Origin: Phialocephala subalpina
Lineage: Eukaryota > Ascomycota > Leotiomycetes > Helotiales > Mollisiaceae
Reading direction: 5' to 3'
Assembly: GCA_900073065.1 (NCBI GenBank)
Contig: FJOG01000049.1
Coordinates: forward strand, 241,721-260,801
DNA length: 19,081 nucleotides
Shown here: piece after piece, positions 10,648-19,081 of the stretch
Layout: the number at the start of each line of letters is the position of its first letter
How positions within the stretch are numbered: position 1 is the first letter of the stretch
Notes under the pieces: model-generated
What the model saw: only the letters and a program-made list of their open reading frames with translations
The model's database searches: none
What the model was told of the DNA's origin: nothing
Program-made: the position numbers and the translations under genes

Positions 10648-13461
10648 ATGTCCACCTGTTCGTGCTCCCGTCGAAAGGCCATCTCCGCCTTGAAGGTGAG
10701 TGTGATTTGATGCCTCCCTTACGTTGACTTCGCGCTCATCGCTAACTTGGATGCCAGTTGAGCAAAGGCGATCGAGATGCCGCTCCTCGGCAGCATCAAG
10801 GATTCGGAAGTCATCGGTAAGAACTCATTATCTACGGTTTAATAGGTCCAGAATTCTGATACCTTTAGCCTCGCCATTCAATTCTTCGCTTCCCGTTGCA
10901 AAACAGTCATTAGATCCAACTGAAATCCCAGTGGCACCACGAAGCGACACGCCTCAGAGCATTTCGCCACGGAGCATAACACCGCAGCCGCCCAGAACCC
11001 CTGATATCAACGGCACTTCGCACTTACCTCAGCTACCAGTTACGCAATCAGCTATGCTGAGTGGGCAAGCCTACTTACGAGCCCCCAACCTTGTCGATGC
11101 ATCTGAGTCGGAAACAACGATATTCCCAAGTCGTCATGGAGTTAACCATGTTATCGAACCGCCGGCGGCAAAGAAAGTCCCCCTTCCGCCACCTCCAGGA
11201 TCATTCCCAGATCTCCCCAAAGTGTTCCCATCTGCGGCGAAGGATGGAGCTGTGACTGGAGCATGTTCATTAACTCAACCTCCTCCAACTCTATCTCCTC
11301 CAACCGTAAGTCTCAGCCAGGATCCACCTGACGAACGTAGCTTTCCGTCACCAGATGAGAAATGGGATTTCACATTACCCACAACCAACCTTCCCCCTGG
11401 CGATCCCTCTTTCTCACCAGAAGAAGGAAGACAATCTTTATTTTCACTTAGGCGCCTCGTTTCGGGTCTCCAGAATGGGATTCAGAATGAAAATCTTAGA
11501 TATTATCTCACGTTCTTCGATGAAAGGGTTGTCAGAAGAGAGTTCGGTGCCAGTTTGCGTGGTTTTCCATCAATATTCTATGCCGTTGCTAGGAACGATG
11601 AAAAGATTCTCCGAACGTGGGTCGGGTATGGTGGCGACGTCAACGCCAATGAACCAAGGACCGGAATTCCTCTTCTCGCCTTTACCATTCTCAGGACCTT
11701 GTCTTCCAATGAGGATACAACAACGGTGCTGATGACTCTGCTGAGTCTAGGAGCTGATGTCTCTGTGCTTCCCAGGGTGCTCTATTTTCCTTGCATTGAT
11801 GATCCTGTCGATAAACTACCTCGGAATCTTTGGCACGTTGACTTCAAGGATCCCTAAAAAGTATGGTGCAAAAAATGGGTTTTCACAAAGCTTGCGACTT
11901 CGATTATCCTCACAAAACGCTGCTTTCTGGAGAAGTCATCTCAAGACAAAAGGCCCATCAAGTCGCCAGGGGCAGTTTACTCGAGTTCATGATGCTACTG
12001 CCTTGCTTGGAGCGAAGCACTTTTTAATCAGCCAGTCGTCGGCCACACAAACAGTGTCTAACACGCTCATAAAGCGCATGGCCCTCCCAACATCAAAGCC
12101 GCTAGTCATGGCATTCACAGGTACGTATTTTGCAATCAACCCTTGTCTATAGACCCTCTACTTAACAATATTACCAACTTCATGCACTCATACAGACACG
12201 TAGGGCCATCTGGCCACGGTAAAACGGAATTAGCCAAACAAATGGGAGACCTTCTGAGCCTCGAGATCGAACGTGTTGACTGCACGGAAATGAAACACGA
12301 AACTGATCTCTTCGGGCCCGAATGGCCCTACATCGGCCACGAAAAGGGATCTCCCCTGAACAACTTTTTGTCTCGGATGAACAAGAAACGCTACATAGTA
12401 TTCCTTGACACATTTGAAAAAACCACCACGGAGGTCCGAAATGCTCTTTTGGTGCCTGTCGCTACAATCGGAGATACGTATCACTTAAGCGTACGCGTCT
12501 ATGATGGAGGGTAGTCGTAAAGTAAAATCAAAAGTGCTGTTCATTATTATCGTCTTGTCGAGTCTAAGAGCTCGAGGCCTGCTCTCTTATGGAGAGCATG
12601 CTCACGCTAGGCATATAGCCTAAAACACGTGATATTTATTCCAACAGTGCCATTTGACGAAGGTGATTGCTAGGCTTCGCCCACATCGTAGTCCACTGCT
12701 AATGACTTTGACAGGTCAATATGCCGATCGAAGGACTCGCCAGAAAATTGATTGTTTTTAGGAAATATGGGTCTTTGCTACAAACACGGCGGATAACACT
12801 ATCCTCGACTTCTGCGAGGTGAATAAATCAGAGTTGTTCGAACTTTATGATCCGGTCCGCAAGAACGCGTTAATTCTTGATCTGACAACGAGAACCAAGA
12901 AACAGTTGAAATCGGAATTTGGTGTATGTTATTCATCCTGATATCTGCTCATTTTGATGATGCCGTACTGAACCATCCTGTATAATAGAGCCCGCTTTCT
13001 GGCCGCTTATCTGTTGTCATTCCATTCTTACCATTCTCTCCTGTTGAAGCAGCCGTCGTCGCGCATAAATTCGTTCTCGAACTCAAAAGAAACTCCTCGA
13101 ATCCGTACAAGTGTCAGGTAAAAGACTTGTTGGTAACGTCGTTCTCGAACTAGAGCGGGACGGGGCTATATGCAAACTCATCGCGGACGAGGGGTACGAT
13201 CCCGATCAAGGAGCAAGATCTTTGCAGAATGCGGTAGAATCAAAAATCGGAGATGCGTTAGTGCAAGCGTACCTAGATGAGGAAGGACGAATTGATGATT
13301 CTTTGCCGATGACAAAGTATAGAGTGAGTCTGGCAAGGAATGGAACGTTATTGGTAGTGAAAGTCACGCATAACACGGAGGAAGAGGATCTGGATGACGC
13401 TGGCGATCAGGGCTTCCCCATGTTGAAACTTCTTTCAATGCTCAACGCGCATAAAGTCTAA
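10648..13461 (+). pseudogene. Ankyrin plus ClpB/Hsp104-like AAA+ gene, disrupted
   Basis: Exon 1 (10648-10695, MSTCSCSRRKAISALK) is followed by a clear 62-nt intron with a GCTAAC branch site. Then come LSKGDRDAAPRQHQGF, a Pro/Ser-rich part, weak ankyrin repeats (about 11560-11770) and a ClpB-like AAA+ module. The module has Walker A GPSGHGKT (from 12204), YIGHEKGSPLNNF, Walker B IVFLDTFEKT, sensor-1-like WVFATN (about 12768) and a C-terminal small domain with YDPDQGARSL. Good introns are 12121-12203 and 12924-12988. Damage: TAA 11855-11857, a one-base gain near 11960, TAG 12759-12761 in QKIDCF*EIWVF, and a one-base loss near 13109. The Walker B glutamate is Thr. The intron at 10817 would be only 29 or 35 nt. 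The part around 12450-12714 cannot be joined cleanly. Family members are about 900-1000 residues and would use ATP to remodel proteins; this copy probably cannot. Confidence 0.75.
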
Positions 13462-14184
13462 CGCTATCAGAACTGTCTTTGCGAAATGAACACAACGTAG
13501 CTAAGAGTCGTCTCTTAGAATGAAGAGGTATTGTGAATCAATTTTCTCCCTCTTGTGCGTCGCATTTGGTTAGTAAGCTTGCCGCTCTTGCTCAGGCACT
13601 AATCACCCTCGGCTCAGTTAACTCACCTGAGCTGCATAAGCATCCTGAGCAAAATTCATCAAATCATCACGTGTTTTAACTTCTCGCTTTTCAGCCAATT
13701 ACGCTCAATCTGGCCTCTATTCTCTCATATAATTTTCGTCAAGTTTTGACGAAGATGCTCAAGGAGCCCAGATAAGTCAGTAAGTTTATCCACGGCGCTA
13801 AGCAGGTCGATGGAGTGCTGGTGAGGGTGGGCATATCTACCGAGACCACTTTTCAATGGCTTAAAGTTGCTATGCTTCATTATTTATATTAAGATTTCTT
13901 GCTGTATTCCAAAAATAAAATTTAAAATTTAAAATTCAGCATCTGAAGATCATCCGACGTCAAGATTTAGTGTTGCGTTGACAAGGCGAACTGCAAGGCT
14001 GATAGGAGCCCGCAGCCAGCGTGATGTGGCTTTTGATTTTGAGGCTGTGTCACTGACGTGTAATCCTCGCGATAGCCTCCCAAATTTGACCTTTGTTCTC
14101 TGCTCAGTCTTTTAGAGTTGCGTCCCACCACCAGCCCCCCGTTAATGGTAGCGTCTCCGGTTTCGACAGTATTCTTGGAACGAG
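13462..14184. promoter_or_regulatory. Intergenic stretch and leader of the STAND receptor
   Basis: About 720 bases without a gene. It has a 9-base inverted repeat, TTGCTCAGG (13588-13596) and CCTGAGCAA (13644-13652), a CACGTG E-box-like hexamer near 13670, a CCAAT near 13696 and an A/T-rich patch at about 13910-13938. Any of these could be regulatory but none is proven. The final part is probably the 5' leader of the receptor gene. Confidence 0.4.
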
Positions 14185-14249
14185 ATGGATCCCCTGTCGG
14201 CGCTGGGTATTGCTGCAGCTGTTGCGCAGTTCCTTCAATTTGCTGGTAG
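14145..14249 (+). promoter_or_regulatory. Upstream reading frame overlapping the receptor start
   Basis: ATG 14145-14147 opens a 34-codon frame in a different phase, which passes through the receptor's start codon (14185) and ends at TAG 14247-14249. If the transcript begins before 14145, scanning ribosomes meeting this ATG first would bypass the main start, lowering translation. The transcript start is unknown. Confidence 0.4.
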
Positions 14250-17103
14250 CCTGGTGTCGGAGTCACAGCAACTATACATAGAAGGGGCCCTTGCGGATCA
14301 TGTTGAGTGTGAAAAGGCCACAAACCGGTTAGATAGCTTAACAAAGGAGGTTCGGAGCTCTTTAGGTGACCTAGGCGGCTTGGGGAAGCTCTCGAAGGAT
14401 GCTAAGGCACTCCAGGCGATTTGCGTTCGTTGTAGCAAACTATCGGAAGACCTCATTTCCCGACTCAATGAGCTTCGTGTCGATGGCAAACATCGCAAAT
14501 GGAATAGCTTCAGGCAGGCGCTCAGAAGTATCTGCACGAAGGAAAAGGTCGAAGACATTGCTGCCAAGTTGGCTTCGTGTAAAGATGAACTCAACTTACA
14601 CCTCATTGCCTCTATCAGGTATGTTACACGTCTTATATTTGAGGTTGCTTTGGAGCATCTTGCCATATTCTCTGCAATGCTAAATTTTGAACAGGCGAAA
14701 GGCCGACATTTTGGTCCTCCAACAAGAAGAAACGGTGAAAGCCATTCAGGAAAATTCCAGAGCTACTATTGCTACTATCCTGGAGATGCACAGGCCGTCG
14801 AGATTCATCTACTCCTCAGCCTCCGTTTTGAAAGCATGCGAGATCGCCAGGCAGAGATTCCGATTGCTCATCAAAAGACCTTCAGATGGATTTTCGAAGA
14901 TCCATCGATGCGAGAAGACGTTCCTTGGAGTACCTTTACGGATTGGCTTAGGACTGGTGAACGAATCTACTGGGTTAGTGGAAAAGCTGGTTCTGGGAAG
15001 TCAACCTTGATGAGGTACATCTTCGAGAATGTTGAGACAAGAAAACATCTCAACGTCTGGGCAGGTGACCATTTTCTTGAGAGCTCCGGCTTCTTTTTCT
15101 GGAATGGGGGCTCCTTAGAACAACGATCTCAATGCGGTCTATTACGGTCCTTATTATACCAGGCTCTTTACGCACGCCCAAACCTTGTCCGCGATATATT
15201 CCCTGACGAAGTCGCGGAAAATAATAGCCTTTTGGCGCATGACAAAAACGAGAAGTGGAGCTGGACCTTACCAGCATTGAAACGAGCCTTTGAGAGATGG
15301 ATCAACCTGGCTCTGAATTCATCTGTGAGTCTTTGCATATTCCTGGATGGACTCGATGAATATGAAGGGGACCATGAGGGTATCGTGGATTTTTTCAAAG
15401 GCATATCATCCTCTCATCCATCGCGGATAAAACTATGCATCTCTAGCCGGCCTTGGGTGGTATTCGACGAAGCGTTTGAAGGACTACCCCGACTCCGTTT
15501 GCAGGACCTGACTTACCGAGACATCGAAGCCTATGTTCATGACGAACTACGTGCTCATCCACGTATGTTGCAGCTCGCGCAGGCAGAGCCGACACATTCT
15601 GACGAATTGGTTACCGAGATTGTTACAAAGGCATCTGGCGTCTTCCTTTGGGTCATGCTCATTATCAGGTCACTGTTAAGTGGGCTAAGGAATCGTGACG
15701 ACTTCTCAGTTCTCCGCAAGCGTCTCCGCCATCTCCCCGCCGACCTTAGCTCACTTTACACCCACATGCTGAACCATGTCGATCCCTTATATAATGAGCA
15801 GGCGTCTCAAGCCTTTCAAATATATGGTGCGCTTTTCAATGAGAATGAGCAGGGTGCGGTCACTGCTTTGGAATTGGCACTTGCAACCACAGCAACTCCC
15901 CATACCTCAACATCTGTCACTTCACCAATAACAGATGAGGAGGTTAAGGCCAAGTGCGAGGATCTTGATGTGCATTTGAAATCAAGATGTGCCGGCTTGC
16001 TTGAAATCCACACGGGTGAGACACGGACCTGGAATGATCACCTGTATTTCGACCCTGTGAAACCGACCCACAAGGTCAATTACCTTCATAGAACTGTTAA
16101 AGACTTCCTTGCAACAGAAGATGTTCAAGAGAAGCTTCTGAGTGACTGTACCTCAGAGTTCAATCCTCATACCTATATCATTCACTCTTTCGTGTCGAGG
16201 CTTTACCGATCAGTGTTCATCACGCATTTGGGTACATGGTATCCAGCAAGTAATGAGGCGGTCTGGGCTATGATTGCTCGGGCGATGAAGCATGCAAAAT
16301 GCGCAGACTTTTCAGGCGATCGCTCTTATATTGCTGCTTTGGACTTGTTAGAACACGCAGGAAAGCGTGCGTGGAATTTCGGACAAGACCCATGGAAGGG
16401 ACAACACAAACTTCCGTTTTTCTTAAAAAACACCACTTTAGCCTGGGCAAAATGCGACAAGACAGTCATGTGGATAAGAAACTTCGTCGGCGAGACAATC
16501 ATACAGAATCTGTTTGCTTACGCCAATTCCAAGGTATGGGAGAGCAACATTCTGCTCCTGGATCAGGAGGCAATGCCTCTTTTTTGTTACGCCTTTCAGC
16601 AACGTCAATCAATTTTTTTCGACCCGCCGTCTCCCAAAATGGTAGCCCTACTACTACAGCGAGGAGCTGATCCTGTTCAACGATGGCTTGGCAAAAGCAT
16701 GTGGCAGAAGCTTTTCAATGCAACATGCAATAATATAAAGGAATTCGTCGAAGAGGACATCTTACCATCCGAAGCCCCAGCTCCTAAGGAGGCAGTAGTA
16801 TCCCAGGAGGAGCGTCAGGTTCTGTCAAGACTAGCTCAAGTCCTCAAGCTCTTTCTTGAATACGAAGGAGATACTGTAGGTACTTCAGCTAATGACTTCG
16901 GACGACCAGCGGGGGCCGAACGCTTTAACGCCTTCGATGAAGCCTCTATTCGGAGAATTATTTCCAGGATATACGACAAATATCTACCCTCGTTGTCACC
17001 AGAACTATCGCACGCACTCCAAATGAAGATGGCTCGAGATCAGAGGTTGGATGCAAAAAATGGCGCAAAGAGAGAGTATGAGAGAAGACTCCTCTGGGCC
17101 TAG
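14185..17103 (+). CDS. NACHT-type STAND receptor with Helo-like N-terminal domain
   Basis: The frame is open for 972 codons. MDPLSALGIAAAVAQFL at the start is the hallmark of the fungal N-terminal domain of STAND proteins (Helo-like), thought to carry the cell-death or membrane-active part. The NTPase has Walker A GKAGSGKST (266-274), Walker B LCIFLDGLDEYEG (383-395) and LCISSRPW (417-424), then HRTVKDFLA further on. The first part of the core begins with SLRFESMRDRQ and AHQKTFRWIF. The C-terminal half shows only one ankyrin-like scrap (MVALLLQRGAD), no clear repeat array. A strong intron signal lies at 14619-14694 (AG|GTATGT...TTTGAACAG, 76 nt). Splicing it yields a family-like stretch, KADILVLQQEETVKAIQENS, but in another frame that stops at 15008-15010. 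A second 59-nt intron (14735-14793) or a one-base indel near 14800-14825 would restore the NACHT frame (927 residues with both introns). The family is certain; the exact start of the core and activity are not. Confidence 0.88.
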   Translation: MDPLSALGIAAAVAQFLQFAGSLVSESQQLYIEGALADHVECEKATNRLDSLTKEVRSSLGDLGGLGKLSKDAKALQAICVRCSKLSEDLISRLNELRVDGKHRKWNSFRQALRSICTKEKVEDIAAKLASCKDELNLHLIASIRYVTRLIFEVALEHLAIFSAMLNFEQAKGRHFGPPTRRNGESHSGKFQSYYCYYPGDAQAVEIHLLLSLRFESMRDRQAEIPIAHQKTFRWIFEDPSMREDVPWSTFTDWLRTGERIYWVSGKAGSGKSTLMRYIFENVETRKHLNVWAGDHFLESSGFFFWNGGSLEQRSQCGLLRSLLYQALYARPNLVRDIFPDEVAENNSLLAHDKNEKWSWTLPALKRAFERWINLALNSSVSLCIFLDGLDEYEGDHEGIVDFFKGISSSHPSRIKLCISSRPWVVFDEAFEGLPRLRLQDLTYRDIEAYVHDELRAHPRMLQLAQAEPTHSDELVTEIVTKASGVFLWVMLIIRSLLSGLRNRDDFSVLRKRLRHLPADLSSLYTHMLNHVDPLYNEQASQAFQIYGALFNENEQGAVTALELALATTATPHTSTSVTSPITDEEVKAKCEDLDVHLKSRCAGLLEIHTGETRTWNDHLYFDPVKPTHKVNYLHRTVKDFLATEDVQEKLLSDCTSEFNPHTYIIHSFVSRLYRSVFITHLGTWYPASNEAVWAMIARAMKHAKCADFSGDRSYIAALDLLEHAGKRAWNFGQDPWKGQHKLPFFLKNTTLAWAKCDKTVMWIRNFVGETIIQNLFAYANSKVWESNILLLDQEAMPLFCYAFQQRQSIFFDPPSPKMVALLLQRGADPVQRWLGKSMWQKLFNATCNNIKEFVEEDILPSEAPAPKEAVVSQEERQVLSRLAQVLKLFLEYEGDTVGTSANDFGRPAGAERFNAFDEASIRRIISRIYDKYLPSLSPELSHALQMKMARDQRLDAKNGAKREYERRLLWA
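14619..14694 (+). other. Candidate intron in the receptor gene
   Basis: The donor AG|GTATGT and acceptor TTTGAACAG, with a GCTAAAT branch-like site shortly before, are as good as any in this window. The interval also happens to be open in frame with the rest of the gene. The peptide it would encode is hydrophobic and unlike family members, whereas the spliced product resumes with a family-like sequence. Confidence 0.7.
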
Positions 17104-17369
17104 AAAACGTTTCCGCCAAGCAAATTACAGGGGATATCAGAGGTGAAACAGACTACCTTAATCAAGTTATTCTCGTCTGCTTGACAGAGCATCAGCAGCG
17201 CCAAAGTCGAAATCTGCAGCTTACTTCTCACCGATGCTACAACACCCGACGTTTTGTTCTGTCGAGCAATTTGTGAGTTCACATCGATCATTTAACTTGA
17301 CTTTCCCCCTCTAATTTTCCAACCGAAGCCCTTTTTAACAGCTTAGAAATCAGGTTTGATTGCTACTTG
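17104..17369. other. 3' flank of the receptor gene
   Basis: No gene is seen. Short open frames on either strand have no motif. This is likely 3'UTR and spacer before the minus-strand remnant. Confidence 0.4.
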
Positions 17370-17890
17370 CTACAACTCGACTCGGTCGCGCAACAGATAC
17401 TTATAGCCGCTACCCAGGACTACTTCATTTTCAAGTACGTTCAGCTGATGCTTCAATTGACCAGTTGGAAACACAGCATGAAATTGGCTGAAAGTTCTGA
17501 GAATTGCGTTCGCAAGAGAAAGGGGACGAAGGTCGGGATCATTTAGTGCTAGAAATATGAAGGAGGTTGGACGACGAGGGCTGGCTGGACGGCACGAGTA
17601 TGAAGTGATTGAGGCTACTTCCAGTGTTTGGCACAATGGGAAGATCGCATGTTAACCCCAATGGATTGCCCTTCCCCTCCTGTATGTTCTTCTACTATAA
17701 ATATGTTGATACAAGAAAAGGCTTGATAGGTTATATATAACGTGCAATTCAAATTGGAAAGATTCTTAATATAACCCCAATGCTTCAAAGTCCGTCCAGA
17801 ATTCCGAGCCGTCTCTGTCCTCCTCGGCAACCCAAAAGGGGTTGCTCGGCTCTTGTCGTCCAATCACAACTCTTCGCCCTGGTTTCCGAC
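17370..17890 (-). pseudogene. Unrecognised minus-strand gene remnant
   Basis: Two stretches look coding but lie in different frames. About 17887-17775 reads PGRRVVIGRQEPSNPFW then VAEEDRDGSEFWTDFEALG before a stop. About 17570-17370 reads PTSFIFLALNDPDLRPLSL, FSQFHAVFPTGQ and LNVLENEVVLGSGYKYLL before the stop at 17370. Between them a possible intron starts after EALG (GTTATA) and ends at ACATACAG, followed by GKGNPLGLTCDLPIVPNTGS in a third frame. The pieces seem to be one decayed or mis-spliced gene. I do not recognise the family, and no start codon is evident. Confidence 0.35.
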
Positions 17891-18480
17891 CTAAACAAGG
17901 CAAATTTTCTCACCAAACACAGCAGGCGCCAGTCTAAAATAGGACAAGTTAAACTGTGCTTTGCGGGTCGGAATTTGGTTAACTAACGATCGAACCTCGA
18001 ACACGAAACCCCACTGCGAACGAACACCCATTATATGGCTGCTTCAAGCTCGACAAAGGTCAATTTGCAACCGATAATTGGTCTTCGACAACACGAGATT
18101 TAAGCACTCACCACCAGCAGAACTTTTTTTTTACTACGCTCTACCTAGACACGCGCAGGCTCTGCTCAGGTATGCTTACCCTCAGCTCGAGTTAAAGCAG
18201 CAGCTGCTTACCTCCAGGGACTAAAATGGAACTAGTAAAAGAAAATATTAATCCTGAGTATATGGGTATCCTACTTTTGACGCAACTACTTCGAGATGTA
18301 TTGTTCCAAGCCAATGTAATCGCAATTGTAGTACTCCGAATCTAAAAAATAATTTCAAGGTAAGCTTACTCAACCATAGAGAGGGTCGAGTTGGTTGTTG
18401 GGAACGGGGCAAAATTCGGCTCCCTGGCACATCTAATATATTGGCGCCGAGAAACGCTGGTATCGGCATTGGTATTTAGT
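17891..18480. other. Gene-free stretch before the AT-rich island
   Basis: No motif-bearing frame is seen on either strand. Composition is mixed and becomes AT-rich at about 18480. A poly-T run lies near 18125. Confidence 0.4.
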
Positions 18481-18646
18481 ATAGCTATTCTAATTAAGGA
18501 TATTTTTAGAGTTAATATTCTGGCCAAAATGGATCAAAATATTATTAGATTTATTCTTTAGATTATACTTTAATATAATTCGAATTTTATTTTATTTTTA
18601 AAGTAAAATCATCTATTAATACTTTTTTTTAAAAGAAATATCCCTT

Positions 18647-18718
18647 GAGAAATTTCTTAGGAAATTATAAGTCTTATGAAAAATCGCTTAAAAGAATATA
18701 ATTTCTAAGAAATTTCTC
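18647..18718. repeat. Inverted repeat within the AT-rich island
   Basis: The left arm GAGAAATTTCTTAG (18647-18660) is matched by the reverse complement of the right arm (CTAAGAAATTTCTC, 18705-18718). The match continues inward through AAATTATA with a one-base gap. Further related pieces (CCTAAGAA, TTTCTTAAG) follow to about 18760. This could be the core of a small palindromic element. Confidence 0.65.
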
Positions 18719-18802
18719 ATAGGAATAATATTTTCCTAAGAATAATAATTTCTTAAGAATTTTATTATAAAATTTATAATCTTTTAAAATATTTCTTTTA
18801 AT

Positions 18803-18829
18803 CCAAAGTTTATAAAAGAAAAACTTTGG
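18803..18829. repeat. Short perfect hairpin
   Basis: CCAAAGTTT (18803-18811) and AAACTTTGG (18821-18829) are perfect inverted arms around a nine-base loop. It keeps more G and C than its surroundings. Confidence 0.65.
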
Positions 18830-19081
18830 TAAATTATAATTATAAGAAAATATATTAAAGTATGAAATATTTATAATATATAAAATTCAAATTACTTTTT
18901 ATTATTTAAATTTTATTATAATATATATATATATATTATTTATTATAATAAAATTATATAAACCTTTTAATATTATTATTTATATTAAATAATTTCGAGG
19001 TTTATATTAATTATATATTCTTTAATATATAAAATACTTTTTATTCTTTTATTTTTTAATAATATATAATAAATAATTTAA

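Larger units (their letters stand above)
18481..19081. repeat. AT-rich island, RIP-like, runs off the window end
   Basis: Nearly pure A/T to the end of the window, with stops in all frames. Unlike the other islands it keeps visible symmetry: a long inverted repeat at about 18647-18718 and a smaller one at 18803-18829. It is probably a RIP-mutated mobile element relic; the element type cannot be read. Confidence 0.75.

Noticed and set aside
13588..13652. 9-base inverted repeat TTGCTCAGG/CCTGAGCAA as a terminator or operator
   Set aside because: The arms are 47 bases apart, no similar site occurs before the other genes, and such a match may be chance, so it is only noted in the intergenic entry.
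14399..14683. Alternative plus frames in the receptor N-terminus
   Set aside because: They are shifted readings of the Helo-like exon and the following intron.

Overview
This window looks like an accessory region of a filamentous ascomycete (Pezizomycotina) genome. The genes carry short introns of about 46-83 nt with fungal donors, CTAAC/CTGAC-like branch sites and pyrimidine-poor acceptors. The protein families (HET domain, NACHT-type STAND receptor with a Helo-like N-terminus, ankyrin plus CorA-like, ankyrin plus ClpB-like) are typical of Pezizomycotina. Three stretches of almost pure A/T (1-660, about 6840-7690, about 18480-19081) look like AT-isochores left by repeat-induced point mutation (RIP) of transposons. 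I cannot name a species, and I see no bacterial, viral or organellar content.

Layout. 1-660: AT-rich island. 999-1790 (minus): broken gene for a secreted, single-pass wall-type glycoprotein. 1800-2740: gene-poor, with one doubtful minus-strand coding scrap. 2740-6684 (plus): eight-exon gene joining N-terminal ankyrin repeats to a C-terminal CorA-like two-helix membrane domain, about 1155 aa as I reconstruct it. 6840-7690: second AT-rich island. 8188-10315 (minus): three-exon HET-domain gene. 10316-10647: short divergent promoter. 10648-13461 (plus): ankyrin plus ClpB/Hsp104-like AAA+ gene that reads as a pseudogene (two in-frame stops, two frameshifts, altered Walker B). 14185-17103 (plus): NACHT STAND receptor with an unusual frame problem at its first intron. 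17370-17890 (minus): unrecognised gene remnant. 18480-end: third AT-rich island, with hairpins.

How the genes may relate. HET proteins and NACHT receptors with Helo-type N-termini belong to fungal heterokaryon incompatibility and regulated cell death. Ankyrin-CorA-like and ankyrin-ClpB-like proteins are families known in fungi but of poorly known role. Finding all four within 15 kb between RIP islands suggests a fast-evolving non-self-recognition island, some of whose members (the glycoprotein and the ClpB-like gene) have decayed. That the genes cooperate is inference. Exon joins were made by eye from splice signals, frame continuity and family resemblance, and need transcript support.
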